Source: Microbacterium sp. M28
GTDB taxonomy: Bacteria; Actinomycetota; Actinomycetes; Actinomycetales; Microbacteriaceae
Assembly: GCF_025836995.1 (NCBI RefSeq)
Contig: NZ_CP107546.1
Coordinates: 3,224,001-3,288,000, forward strand
DNA length: 64,000 bases
Direction of reading: 5' to 3'
The translations under genes and the position numbers were made by a program. Positions 1 through 8,543 of the stretch are shown piece after piece. Numbering within the stretch: position 1 is the first letter of the stretch; every line of letters starts with the position of its first letter. The notes beneath the pieces were generated by a model. It did not search any database. It saw nothing but the letters and a program-made list of their open reading frames with translations, and was not told the origin of the DNA.

Positions 1-11
1 GAGATGTCCAT
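1..11 (-). CDS. mnhC: Mrp antiporter subunit C (partial, first codons only)
   Basis: An ATG on the minus strand at 11-9 overlaps the stop codon of the upstream mnhA-B fusion as TGATG, and the first three codons read Met-Asp-Ile before the window ends. In Mrp operons the gene after A-B is subunit C, a NuoK-like membrane protein needed for the antiporter complex. The call rests on position and translational coupling; only three residues are visible. Confidence 0.55.
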
Positions 12-2941
12 CAGACGTTCACCCCCCGCGCGCGCATCTCGAGGGCCTGCTTGTCGACCTCGGCACCGAGGCTGCGCAGCACGTCGAGCACCAGCCCGAT
101 GACCACGAGGTACACCCCGATGTCGAAGATCGTCGAGGTGACGAACTCGACGTGACCGATGAGCGGGATCTCCCACTCCCAGAACGTGCTGGTCAGCGGC
201 GAGAGCCCGAAGAACAGCGGCACGACGGCGGTGCCGACGGCGACGATGAGTCCGGCGCCCAGCAGGCGCCCGGCATCCGTCGGGGCGGCGGCACCCAGTT
301 CCCAGCGTCCGCCGGCGATGTAGCGCATCACGAGCGCCATGCCGGCGACCAGGCCGCCGGCGAACCCGCCGCCGGGGCTGTTGTGCCCGGCGAACAGCAG
401 ATAGATCGACACGACGATGATCGTGTGGAAGAGGATGCGGACGATCACCTCGAGCAGGATCGACCGGTTCTCCGGCTTCATCTTCTGCCCGCCGATGAGC
501 CAAGCCCGCGGCGCGCTGCGGTTCTCGGCGGTCTGGAATCGGACGCCGTCCGTCGTCTCCACGAGCGGGTTGAGCCGGGCCTTGCGCCGGGTGGAGCGCG
601 GCAGCGTGCGGGTGGCGGCGAGCAGATCGGCGCGGTGCGTGACGAACACGAGGGACGCCACGCCCGTCGCGGCGAGCACGAGCACCGAGAGCTCGCCCAT
701 CGTGTCCCACCCTCGGAGGTCGACGAGTGCGACGTTGACGACGTTCTTGCCGTGTCCGATGTCGTAGGCGAGGTCGGGGAAGATGATCGAGATCGGATCG
801 GCGACCCGCGACTGCGTCGCCACGATCGCGACGAGCGCCATGGTGACACCGACCGCGATCGCGAGGATCGCCCGCGGCACCCGTCCGACGGACGCATTGT
901 GCTCGCCCATCCGCGACGGCAGGCGACGCAGCACGAGAGCGAACGTGACCAGCGTCACCGTCTCGACCAGGATCTGGGTGAGCGCGAGATCGGGCGCCCC
1001 GCTGGTGGCGAACAGCACCACCATGCCCAAGCCCGTCACGGACACGAGCACGACGCCGGTGTAGCGCTTGCGCGCACGGACCGCGACGATGGCGGCGGCC
1101 GCCATGATGGGTGCGACGACCAGCTGGGTCGGCGTGTGCCATGCGGACAGCTGGAGCCGATCGACATCGGCGGCGAGCAGGGCAGTGATCTCGGCGACGA
1201 CGAGCACGATGAAGATCGTTCCGACGTACACCGGGAGCGAACCGCGCTGGGTCAGCGAGGTCGTGAAGACCGACAGCCGGTCGACGCTGCGGGTGATCAG
1301 GTAGTACACGTCGGATGCCGTGAAGGGCAGGATCCTCGGCTTGCGATCCCACCCCGTCGCCCTCGCCAGCAGGAAGACACCGAAACCGAGCAGGATCGAC
1401 AGGATCGAGATGGCGAGAGCCGGCTCGAGCCCGTGCCAGAGCGCCAGGTGCCCTGGGCCCTCGCCGCCGAGTCCCTCGGCGGCGGTGACCGCGTACCCCT
1501 GCAGAGCGACGTCGACCGCCGGTGCGCCGATGCCGGCCGCGAGCGTGACTCCGGCGAGGATGATCGGCGCGGACAGGAAGCCCACCGGCGGATCGGGCCA
1601 CGGGGTGTCCGGCATCCGATCGCCCTGCGCGTCGTGCTTGGTCCAGAAGGCCCCCCACAGGAATCGGATGCCGTAGGCCGCCGTGAGCACCGCGCCGAGC
1701 GAGACGCCGATGATCGCGACGACGCCCCAGGGGGAACCGGCGAGCGCGTCATCCAGCAGGGCGGTCAGCGCGGATTCCTTCGCGACGAACCCGATCGTCG
1801 GCGCGACGCCGGCCATGGATGCGATCGAGATGAACGCGGCGGTCGCCATCACGGGCGCCTGCCGTCCGACGCCGGAGAGTTCGGTGATGTCACGCGTGGA
1901 CAGCTGCCGGTCGATCACGCCGACGATAAGGAACAGCGCCGACTTGAACAGCGCGTGGGCGATCACGAGGGCAAGGCCGGAGAGGGCTGCGGCCTGCGTG
2001 CCGTAGCCGACCACGACGGTGAAGAAGCCCAGCTGGCTCACCGTGCCGAACGCGAGGACGCGCTTGAGGTCGGTCTCGCGCAGCGCCTGGAAGCCGCCGA
2101 GCAGCATCGTGAACACTCCGAGCGAGATGACGATCGGCCGCCACGGCTCGCTGAGCGCGAAGATCGGCGCGAACCGCGCCATGAGGTAGATGCCGGCCTT
2201 GACCATGGCTGCCGCGTGCAGATATGCGCTGACGGGTGTGGGGGCCGCCATCGCCCCGGGCAGCCAGAAGTGGAACGGGAAGATCGCGGATTTGCTCAGC
2301 GCGCCCACCAGCAGCAGGACGATCGCGGCGTTCACGATCGGCCCTGTCGGAGGGTCGGCGAGCATGGCGGAGATGCTGGATGTCCCGGCGTCCACCACCA
2401 GCAGGACGACGCCGACGAACATGACCAGTCCGCCGAGGGTCGTCACCAGCAGCGCCTGCAGGGCGGCACGACGGCTGGCGGCACGACCCCGATAGTGCCC
2501 GATGAGCAGGTACGACAGGATGCTGGTGAGCTCCCAGAACATCACGAGCATGACGAGGTCGTCCGTGAGCACGAGGCCGTACATGGCGCCGGCGAACCCG
2601 AGCAGGACCCCCGCGAACTGCCCGAGCCCCGCGGCGCTGTCGTGGAAGTACCACCGGCAGTAGAGCAGCACGAGCGCGCCGACGCCGGTCACGATGAGCG
2701 TCATGACCCATCCGAGCACATCCATGTGCATTGACAGGTTCAGGCCGAGCTGCGGGATCCACGCGACGGATTCGAACGGCGAAGGGTCGGCGCCGAGCAC
2801 CTGCGGTGTCAGGACGATCGCGTGGATGAACGCCGCCGTCGGGACGAGCGCCGCGATCGCGAAGGCCTGGGCGCCGAGCCAGCGCACCAGCGCGGGAAGG
2901 ACCAGCGACGCCAGGAGGAAGACCGCGAGGAGCGTCAGCAT
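11..2941 (-). CDS. mnhA: Mrp Na+/H+ antiporter subunit A fused to subunit B
   Basis: Large membrane protein of 976 aa, subunit A of the multisubunit Mrp/Mnh cation/proton antiporter, which exports Na+ in exchange for protons at the plasma membrane. The first ~480 residues are a NuoL-like proton-translocating domain (conserved FWELTS and PTPVSAYLHAAAMVKAG segments). A DUF4040-type region follows, and from about residue 821 (MKPENRSILLEV) there is an MnhB domain with its GHNSPGGGFAGGL motif, so A and B are one polypeptide as in group 2 Mrp operons. The ATG at 2941 is chosen over longer in-frame starts because GAGGAG sits just upstream and homologues begin here. The stop overlaps the start of mnhC. 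Confidence 0.93.
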   Translation of the reverse strand: MLTLLAVFLLASLVLPALVRWLGAQAFAIAALVPTAAFIHAIVLTPQVLGADPSPFESVAWIPQLGLNLSMHMDVLGWVMTLIVTGVGALVLLYCRWYFHDSAAGLGQFAGVLLGFAGAMYGLVLTDDLVMLVMFWELTSILSYLLIGHYRGRAASRRAALQALLVTTLGGLVMFVGVVLLVVDAGTSSISAMLADPPTGPIVNAAIVLLLVGALSKSAIFPFHFWLPGAMAAPTPVSAYLHAAAMVKAGIYLMARFAPIFALSEPWRPIVISLGVFTMLLGGFQALRETDLKRVLAFGTVSQLGFFTVVVGYGTQAAALSGLALVIAHALFKSALFLIVGVIDRQLSTRDITELSGVGRQAPVMATAAFISIASMAGVAPTIGFVAKESALTALLDDALAGSPWGVVAIIGVSLGAVLTAAYGIRFLWGAFWTKHDAQGDRMPDTPWPDPPVGFLSAPIILAGVTLAAGIGAPAVDVALQGYAVTAAEGLGGEGPGHLALWHGLEPALAISILSILLGFGVFLLARATGWDRKPRILPFTASDVYYLITRSVDRLSVFTTSLTQRGSLPVYVGTIFIVLVVAEITALLAADVDRLQLSAWHTPTQLVVAPIMAAAAIVAVRARKRYTGVVLVSVTGLGMVVLFATSGAPDLALTQILVETVTLVTFALVLRRLPSRMGEHNASVGRVPRAILAIAVGVTMALVAIVATQSRVADPISIIFPDLAYDIGHGKNVVNVALVDLRGWDTMGELSVLVLAATGVASLVFVTHRADLLAATRTLPRSTRRKARLNPLVETTDGVRFQTAENRSAPRAWLIGGQKMKPENRSILLEVIVRILFHTIIVVSIYLLFAGHNSPGGGFAGGLVAGMALVMRYIAGGRWELGAAAPTDAGRLLGAGLIVAVGTAVVPLFFGLSPLTSTFWEWEIPLIGHVEFVTSTIFDIGVYLVVIGLVLDVLRSLGAEVDKQALEMRARGVNV

Positions 2942-3055
2942 AAGCGGCTCCTCAATGGCTCGTCGGCCGTACGGCGCAGGCGGGCAGGTTCGTGCCCAGT
3001 TTAGTGGCCGTCCCCGTGGCTCGTCCCCGGTTTCGCATGCGAGACTGGTTCGATC

Positions 3056-3457
3056 ATGCGTTTCATCGTCAAGGTCGTCATCAACGCCTTCGCCTTCTGG
3101 GTGGCGGCGCTGATCCCTGCGCTGGAGATCACCGTCCGACCGTTCCCGCCCGGTGGGGACCTGCAGATGGTGCTGACGCTGCTCGCCGTCGGCGCGCTGT
3201 TCGCCCTCGTCAACACGATCGTCGGCACGATCGTGAAGATCATCGCGTTCCCGCTGTACATCCTCACGTTCGGCCTGATCGGCTTCGTGATCAACGGCTT
3301 CCTGCTCTGGCTGACCGCGTGGATCACCAGCGGATTCGGTTGGGGTGTCGAGGTCGGCAACTTCTGGTGGGTGATCGTGGGCGCCCTGGTGATCTCGATC
3401 ATCAACGCCGTCTTCGGATTCATCCTCCGTCCGCAGAAGAAGCGCAGCAACGCCTGA
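3056..3457 (+). CDS. phage-holin superfamily IV membrane protein (pfam04020-like)
   Basis: 133-aa protein that is almost entirely hydrophobic, with four predicted membrane segments (about residues 5-25, 37-58, 62-86 and 105-127) and a short basic tail ending KKRSNA. Size, four-helix pattern and the PLYILTFGLIGFVINGFLLW segment match the 'mycobacterial 4 TMS phage holin' family, a widespread chromosomal membrane protein. Despite the name, no lysis role is established and no phage genes are nearby. It is divergent from mnhA and convergent with the next gene, with four bases between the stops. Confidence 0.75.
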   Translation: MRFIVKVVINAFAFWVAALIPALEITVRPFPPGGDLQMVLTLLAVGALFALVNTIVGTIVKIIAFPLYILTFGLIGFVINGFLLWLTAWITSGFGWGVEVGNFWWVIVGALVISIINAVFGFILRPQKKRSNA

Positions 3458-3461
3458 CCCT

Positions 3462-4772
3462 TCACTGCGTCCAGCCGGTGCGGTCGCCGATGTACTCGGT
3501 CGACTCGATGCTGACGGCGGTCGCCAACTGCGCCAGATGAGCGCGGTATGCGTCCAGGCGCGGGTCGCCTGAGGCATCCACCATCTCCGCCGTCTCGGTG
3601 TACGTGTCGGTCATGTGCGGTTCGAGGATCAGATCCTTCAGGCTCGGTGCCGGGTCGCCCTCACGCTGCACCACGATGCTGTCGGCCGATCCGGTGCTCC
3701 CCGGTGCACCGCCGCCGGCGAGTGCGTTGACGACGTCATCGGTGTGCCGCAGCTCGATGAGCAGCTGGTCGTCGCGCAGCGTCGGCTGCACCGGGCTGCC
3801 CGCGGTCACCACCGTCCGCACGTCGTACTGATCGTCCATCGCGAGGTACGACGCGACCATGGCCCCCTGCGAGTGCCCGTAGACGTCGACGGGGTCGCCC
3901 GGTTCGGCGCCCGCCTGGTGGAGCGCGTCGAGCGTCGCCTGATACGACGCGGAGATCCGACCGGTGTAGAGCTCGGTGTTCGACTTGCTGTCCCACGGTT
4001 CGCCGGCTCCGTAGAGGGCCGACTGCGTGCCCTTGATGTAGACGGCGTAGCTCTTACGGCCGTCTTCGAAGGTGTAGGTCTCGACCTTGACCTGGGCATC
4101 CTCGGTCTGGGGGAACCGCCGGAGTCCGTCGGCGAGCGAGGCCGGCGGCGCGACCGGAGACGAGGCGGCGACCGGTGCGACGCGCACGGGATCGGCGCCG
4201 CCCTTGAGGGTCGCGCCGGGGAGGAGCGTGCCGAACACGGTCGAGCTGCCGAGGATCGCGGCCATGGAGGTGATGGCCCCGAAGTTCAGACCTGTCGCAG
4301 TGGTCGCGATGTCGAACTGGCTGTCGAGTCCATCGAACCGCCCCTGCTCCCACTGTTCGACGAGGTGGTCGGCCATGCCGCTGAGGCGTGCATCGGTGGC
4401 CTCGAGGTCCACGATCTGCGGAAGCAGGCGCTCGGCCGCCGCGGCATCCGTCAGCAGGAGCGCGTCGTACTCGGTGCGCAGCTCGACCAGTTCGTAGGCA
4501 TCCGCCATGAGGTGGGTGCCCGCGATGACCTCGTCGATCCGCGTGCGCATCGCAGCGAGCCGATCCCCCGCCTCCCACAGCTCCACCGTGCCGATCGCGG
4601 CGGACAGCTCGGCCGTCTGAGCGATCCACCGGTGAGCGGTGTGCGCGGCATCCGCCGCCCGTCCGACGAGGGTGCCGATCGATCCGAGCCGGAACGCGGC
4701 ATCCCGCAGGGCATCGGTGTCGACCGAGATCGCCCCGCCGTGGCTGATCTCGAGATCGTCGTCATCGCTCAC
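3462..4772 (-). CDS. alpha/beta hydrolase with helical ESX-like N-terminus
   Basis: 436-aa protein. Residues ~15-160 are strongly helical and alanine-rich, resembling the N-termini of type VII secretion-associated proteins. Residues ~225-420 form an alpha/beta hydrolase domain with nucleophile elbow GHSQG (Ser at about 301) and a late PHMTD segment that could hold the catalytic His. The layout recalls the DUF1023/PE-PPE hydrolases. The GTG at 4772 overlaps the stop of the upstream small gene (GTGA), so the two are translationally coupled; in-frame starts further upstream would run through that gene. No signal peptide is visible. Substrate unknown. Confidence 0.7.
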   Translation of the reverse strand: MSDDDDLEISHGGAISVDTDALRDAAFRLGSIGTLVGRAADAAHTAHRWIAQTAELSAAIGTVELWEAGDRLAAMRTRIDEVIAGTHLMADAYELVELRTEYDALLLTDAAAAERLLPQIVDLEATDARLSGMADHLVEQWEQGRFDGLDSQFDIATTATGLNFGAITSMAAILGSSTVFGTLLPGATLKGGADPVRVAPVAASSPVAPPASLADGLRRFPQTEDAQVKVETYTFEDGRKSYAVYIKGTQSALYGAGEPWDSKSNTELYTGRISASYQATLDALHQAGAEPGDPVDVYGHSQGAMVASYLAMDDQYDVRTVVTAGSPVQPTLRDDQLLIELRHTDDVVNALAGGGAPGSTGSADSIVVQREGDPAPSLKDLILEPHMTDTYTETAEMVDASGDPRLDAYRAHLAQLATAVSIESTEYIGDRTGWTQ

Positions 4773-5026
4773 CGCGCGGCCTCCAGCTCCCACAGCCGGA
4801 GGCGCAGCGACGACTCCACTGACGCGCACTGCACTGCGAAACCGTCGATGGTCGCGTTCAGCTTGCGGACTCCCGCGGTCTGCCAATCGGTGTCGGCGAT
4901 GAGCGGCACGAGGAGGACCCCGGCATCTTCCAAAGCTTCTATGGCATCGTTGACGAAGCGACGTGCGGCGTGCCAGCCCCAGATCTGTTCCGGGGCCCAG
5001 TCGCCTGCGATCTCGGTGGAGTACAT
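4769..5026 (-). CDS. small helical protein, WXG100/ESX-like partner (hypothetical)
   Basis: 85-aa soluble, mostly helical protein, coupled by GTGA overlap to the alpha/beta hydrolase. It contains WGWH and DTDWQTAGV segments in the middle, the general size (~90 aa) and helix-turn-helix shape of WXG100 proteins, and no membrane segment or signal peptide. The DxDWxT motif resembles the turn of ESX-like proteins, but I cannot confirm membership by eye. The pairing suggests it acts with, or is co-exported with, the hydrolase. Confidence 0.6.
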   Translation of the reverse strand: MYSTEIAGDWAPEQIWGWHAARRFVNDAIEALEDAGVLLVPLIADTDWQTAGVRKLNATIDGFAVQCASVESSLRLRLWELEAAR

Positions 5027-5152
5027 GCCGTCAGATTGCCGCGCGTCGCCCTCGCTCCGTGTCGCGATTCCGCGCGCTCCACGGCATCCGGGAACAAGCC
5101 TTTGAGAATCCGATCTGTGCAGGAGCAGTCACCCGTGGGCAGAATGGAATCC

Positions 5153-5695
5153 ATGACCGACCCGGAACCCTTCCGCGTCATCTTCGTGTGCACCGGCAAC
5201 ATCTGCCGGTCCCCGATGGCCGAAGTGGTGTTCCGCGACCTCGCCGACCGGCAGGGACTCGGGCATCGGATCCTGTCCAGCAGTGCAGGCACCGGAGACT
5301 GGCACCTGGGCGAACGCGCCGACCACCGCACCCTGGCCGCTCTCGACCGCCGCGGCTACGACGGCTCACGTCATCGGGCACGGCAGTTCACCGCGGCATC
5401 CTTCCGGGAGAACGATCTCGTCGTCGCGCTGGACCGCACGCACGAGCGCAACCTCCGCGAGTGGGCGCACGACGAGGACGAGGAGGGCAAGGTCACACTG
5501 CTGCTCTCGTTCGATCCGTCGACCGAGGCCACCGACGTCCCCGATCCCTACTACGCGGGCCCGGACATGTTCGATGCCGTGCTCGGTATGATTGAGACGT
5601 CGACTCGGGGCCTGTTCCGCCAGCTCGAGCCCGCCCTGCGCCAGCCCGCACGACGCCCCGCACACGAGGGGCCCCGATCAGGAGGACTCCCCTGA
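5153..5695 (+). CDS. low-molecular-weight protein-tyrosine phosphatase
   Basis: 180-aa cytoplasmic phosphatase of the LMW-PTP/arsenate reductase fold. The active-site loop FVCTGNICRSPMAE (C-x5-R-S) is at the N-terminus and the general-acid motif DPYYAG is near residue 130, both in their usual places. It hydrolyses phosphotyrosine, in actinobacteria often on envelope-biosynthesis kinases. In-frame alternatives are ATG 5144 and GTG 5135 (AGGAG at 5121); ATG 5153 fits family length best. The stop overlaps the purB start (CTGA), so the two are coupled. Confidence 0.88.
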   Translation: MTDPEPFRVIFVCTGNICRSPMAEVVFRDLADRQGLGHRILSSSAGTGDWHLGERADHRTLAALDRRGYDGSRHRARQFTAASFRENDLVVALDRTHERNLREWAHDEDEEGKVTLLLSFDPSTEATDVPDPYYAGPDMFDAVLGMIETSTRGLFRQLEPALRQPARRPAHEGPRSGGLP

Positions 5696-7074
5696 CTTCG
5701 CACGCCCCGCTCCCCGTCCAGCCGCTCAGCCCCCTCGACGGGCGCTACGCCACCGCCGTCGCCGGTCTCGGCGACTTCCTCTCGGAGGCGGGCCTGAACC
5801 GCGCCCGCGTCGAGGTCGAGATCGAGTGGCTGATCGCCCTCACCGACCGTTCGCTGTTCGGAACGTCGCCGCTGTCGGATGCCGACAAGGAGCGCCTGCG
5901 CGCCCTGTACCGCGACTTCGGCCAGGCCGAGATCGACTGGCTGGCCGAGAAGGAAGCCGTCACGCAGCACGACGTCAAGGCGATCGAGTATCTCGTCCGC
6001 GACCGGCTGTCGACGCTGGGCCTGAACCGCATCGCCGAGCTCACGCACTTCGCGTGCACGAGCGAGGACATCAACTCGGCCTCCTACGCGCTCACCGTCA
6101 AGCGCGCCGTGCTCGGCGTGTGGCTGCCGGCGCTGGACGGCGTGATCGCGAAGCTGCGCGAACTGGCCGTCGAGCACGCCGACGCCCCGATGCTGTCGCG
6201 CACCCACGGGCAGCCGGCGACGCCGTCCACCATGGGCAAGGAGCTCGCGGTCTTCGCATGGCGCCTGGAGCGGGTCCGCGGTCAGATCGCGGCATCCGAG
6301 TTCCTGGCGAAGTTCTCCGGAGCCACCGGCACCTGGTCCGCGCACATCGCGGCCGAGCCGGATGCGGACTGGCCCGAGATCTCGCGCTCGTTCATCGAGT
6401 CGCTCGACATCGACTTCAACATCCTGACGACGCAGATCGAGTCGCACGACTGGCAGGTCGAGCTGTACGACCGGGTGCGTCACGCCGGCGGCATCCTGCA
6501 CAACCTCGCGACCGACATCTGGACGTACATCTCGCTCGGATACTTCGCGCAGATCCCCGTCGCCGGCGCGACCGGTTCGTCGACGATGCCGCACAAGATC
6601 AACCCGATCCGGTTCGAGAACGCCGAGGCGAACCTCGAGATCGCCGGCGGCCTGCTCGCGACTCTCGGCCAGACCCTGGTCACCTCGCGTCTGCAGCGCG
6701 ACCTCACCGACTCGACGACGCAGCGCAACATCGGCGTCGCGTTCGGGCATTCGGTGCTCGCGCTGGACAACCTGCGCCGCGGTCTGAACGCCATCTCGCT
6801 GCGCCGTGACGTACTGCTGGACGACCTCGATGGCAACTGGGAGGTGCTCGCCGAAGCGATCCAGACCGTCATCCGCGCCGAGGTCGTCGCCGGTCGCTCG
6901 ACGATCACCGACCCGTACGCGCTGCTCAAGGAGCTCACCCGCGGACACCGCGTCGGGGCCCCGGAGCTCGCTGCCTTCGTCGAGACGCTGGAGATCGGGG
7001 ATGCCGCGAAGCAGCGCCTGCTCGCCCTGACCCCCGCGACGTACACCGGCATCGCGGAGCAGCTCGCGAAGTAG
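5692..7074 (+). CDS. purB: adenylosuccinate lyase
   Basis: 460-aa adenylosuccinate lyase, acting twice in AMP synthesis (SAICAR to AICAR, and adenylosuccinate to AMP). The fumarate-lyase signature SSTMPHKINPIRFEN is intact, as are the N-terminal PLSPLDGRYA motif and the THGQPATPSTMGKE stretch. The length matches the E. coli-type enzyme. The start is a CTG at 5692: between it and 6109 the frame holds no ATG, GTG or TTG, the conserved N-terminus lies in that interval, and GGAGG at 5681-5685 is spaced six bases from the CTG. The CTG overlaps the TGA of the phosphatase gene. The following 204 bp before the next, convergent gene hold two copies of a near-palindrome (7153-7171, 7216-7234). Confidence 0.93.
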   Translation: MTSHAPLPVQPLSPLDGRYATAVAGLGDFLSEAGLNRARVEVEIEWLIALTDRSLFGTSPLSDADKERLRALYRDFGQAEIDWLAEKEAVTQHDVKAIEYLVRDRLSTLGLNRIAELTHFACTSEDINSASYALTVKRAVLGVWLPALDGVIAKLRELAVEHADAPMLSRTHGQPATPSTMGKELAVFAWRLERVRGQIAASEFLAKFSGATGTWSAHIAAEPDADWPEISRSFIESLDIDFNILTTQIESHDWQVELYDRVRHAGGILHNLATDIWTYISLGYFAQIPVAGATGSSTMPHKINPIRFENAEANLEIAGGLLATLGQTLVTSRLQRDLTDSTTQRNIGVAFGHSVLALDNLRRGLNAISLRRDVLLDDLDGNWEVLAEAIQTVIRAEVVAGRSTITDPYALLKELTRGHRVGAPELAAFVETLEIGDAAKQRLLALTPATYTGIAEQLAK

Positions 7075-7152
7075 TCGCCGCGCGGGGATACCCGCGGCCG
7101 GGGACCCCGTCTGCTCGCATCACCGCACGCTGCGGTCGCGCGAACGCTGTCC

Positions 7153-7234
7153 GGTCACGCGCGCGGCGACCTCAGCATCCGAGATCCCTCACCGAGCGTG
7201 ACCCGACGGGTCGGCGGTCACGCGTGCGGTGACC
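7153..7234. repeat. two copies of a 19-bp near-palindrome, likely bidirectional terminator
   Basis: GGTCACGCGCGCGGCGACC at 7153-7171 and GGTCACGCGTGCGGTGACC at 7216-7234 differ at two positions and each can fold on itself. They lie between purB (+) and a convergent minus-strand gene, where transcription from both sides must stop. No T-run follows, as is common in high-GC actinobacteria. Confidence 0.5.
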
Positions 7235-7278
7235 CATCCGAAGCGTGAGCGAAGCTCGGCACCAGGGCTCAGGCGCGA

Positions 7279-7617
7279 TCAGGACTTCGCGGCGTCGCCT
7301 TCGGCATCCGGTTCCTCGTCGTACAGAACCGGACGGTCGATCTCCTCGTCCTCGTACTGCGCGGGGTCGACGGCGAGCATGAGCATCGCGATGCCGAGGA
7401 GGGTCACGATGAACGCTCCGCCTCCGACGACCAGACCGAGCGCGACCGGGCTGAGGCCCTCGTAGGTGCCGTTCGCGATCGCCGTGTTCACACGGGCGGT
7501 GAACGCGCCGGTCGAGATCAAGGTGACGGCGGCGGCGAAGATGCCTGCGGCCGCGGCGATGCCGAGCAGGTGCAGCGGACGCAGCAGTTCGCGGCGGGTG
7601 GGCTTGTCGTCGGTCAT
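7279..7617 (-). CDS. small two-helix membrane protein (hypothetical)
   Basis: 112-aa protein with a short basic N-terminus, two hydrophobic segments (about residues 16-38 and 58-82) and an acidic cytoplasmic tail rich in Asp/Glu. The ATG at 7617 overlaps the stop of the upstream membrane-protein gene (ATGA), so it is coupled to it. I do not recognise a named family; the pair is probably a conserved actinobacterial membrane module of unknown role. Confidence 0.65.
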   Translation of the reverse strand: MTDDKPTRRELLRPLHLLGIAAAAGIFAAAVTLISTGAFTARVNTAIANGTYEGLSPVALGLVVGGGAFIVTLLGIAMLMLAVDPAQYEDEEIDRPVLYDEEPDAEGDAAKS

Positions 7618-8246
7618 GCCGCACCTCCGGAGAGCGGGGCCGCATCGGCGGCAGGGGTCTGGGCGTCACGCGACGGAGTGAGGCCCGCGATGCCGAGGAA
7701 GACGGCGACCAGGGCGGCGTATCCGCCCAGCATCCCGACGCCGAGGATGATGCCGGTGAGCTGGAAGGTGCCGGCCTCGTCGACCGTGTAGTCGGAGGAG
7801 AATCCGGCCGGGATGAGCAGCAGCGCGACCGCGAGCAGGATGCCGAGGCCTCCGATCAACAGCGCATCGCGCGCGAGCGGGTCGTCCTCACGGCGTCCGC
7901 GAAGGCCCGCGATGATCTCGACGACCCCGGAGAGGATCGCCCACGAGACCACGATGATGAAGAACATGTCCTCGGTCCGAAGCAGCGGGATGCCGGCGAC
8001 CATGCCCGCGAGGCCGTCGATCACGGCGAGCAGGACGTACGACCAACGGCGCCCCGGTTCGACGGCGAGCCAGGCGCCCAGGGCGAGCACGAACCCGGTG
8101 ACGATCGCGAAACCGCTGAACACGGAGAGTCCGACGGCGGCGGAGTGATCGGAGGAGAACGTCACCATCAGTGCCGCGATCGCTGCGAACGCCGCGCGCA
8201 GCAGCTGGATGTGTCGCACCGTGAAGGCGCGGGCGGGGGCAGACAT
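7614..8246 (-). CDS. multi-pass membrane protein, HdeD/DUF308-like
   Basis: 210-aa protein with about six hydrophobic segments arranged as three helix pairs, including GFAIVTGFVLALGAWL and VSWAILSGVVEIIAGLRGRR. The second segment, with its GxxEIIxGLR ending, is typical of HdeD/DUF308 membrane proteins. Charged loops such as RREDD separate the pairs. First gene of a two-gene unit, divergent from the regulator at 8544. Function unknown; in enterobacteria HdeD is linked to acid resistance, which need not apply here. Confidence 0.65.
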   Translation of the reverse strand: MSAPARAFTVRHIQLLRAAFAAIAALMVTFSSDHSAAVGLSVFSGFAIVTGFVLALGAWLAVEPGRRWSYVLLAVIDGLAGMVAGIPLLRTEDMFFIIVVSWAILSGVVEIIAGLRGRREDDPLARDALLIGGLGILLAVALLLIPAGFSSDYTVDEAGTFQLTGIILGVGMLGGYAALVAVFLGIAGLTPSRDAQTPAADAAPLSGGAA

Positions 8247-8510
8247 GACGGATCCTCGGTCCTGATGGTGGTCCGTCCCAGTCTACCGGCGCGGAAGGGG
8301 GCCGCCGGCGGGGCATGAGCACGGCGTCGGAGCCCGACGGCCGTCCCCAGGCGGACCGTCGGACTCCACGCGTGCGCAGCATAGGGGCGTCGCTGCGAGG
8401 CCGTTCGTCTCGCGATCGGGCTCCTGCTCGCGATTCGACCGACCCTGGGACCTGCGGCTCCGTCCGGAGCCCCTGGGCGAAACCGCCTGGTCGTATGCTC
8501 GAATCTACGA

Positions 8511-8521
8511 GAACACTGTTC
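8511..8521. promoter_or_regulatory. GAACA-C-TGTTC palindrome, candidate operator
   Basis: Perfect 11-bp palindrome 22 bp before the ATG at 8544, in the 297-bp divergent region between two genes (the rest of that region shows nothing else clear). It resembles a LexA box but has three rather than four central bases, so LexA binding is unlikely; autoregulation by the adjacent gene product is the simpler idea. Confidence 0.3.
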
Positions 8522-8543
8522 ACATACCTGGGGGAGGTCTGTG

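Noticed and set aside
152..2734. 860-codon open frame antisense to the Mrp antiporter gene
   Set aside because: Composition is dominated by Arg, Asp, Glu, His and Gly, as expected when a high-GC gene is read on the opposite strand; no domain, and the antisense gene is certain.
3056..3457. Prophage remnant suggested by the holin-family name
   Set aside because: The four-helix holin IV family is a normal chromosomal membrane protein and no other phage gene is near.
7075..7278. Possible tRNA or small RNA gene after purB
   Set aside because: The region has two short palindromes but no cloverleaf, T-loop sequence or CCA end; a bidirectional terminator explains it better.
8511..8521. LexA (SOS) box
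   Set aside because: Actinobacterial LexA sites have four bases between GAAC and GTTC; this has three.
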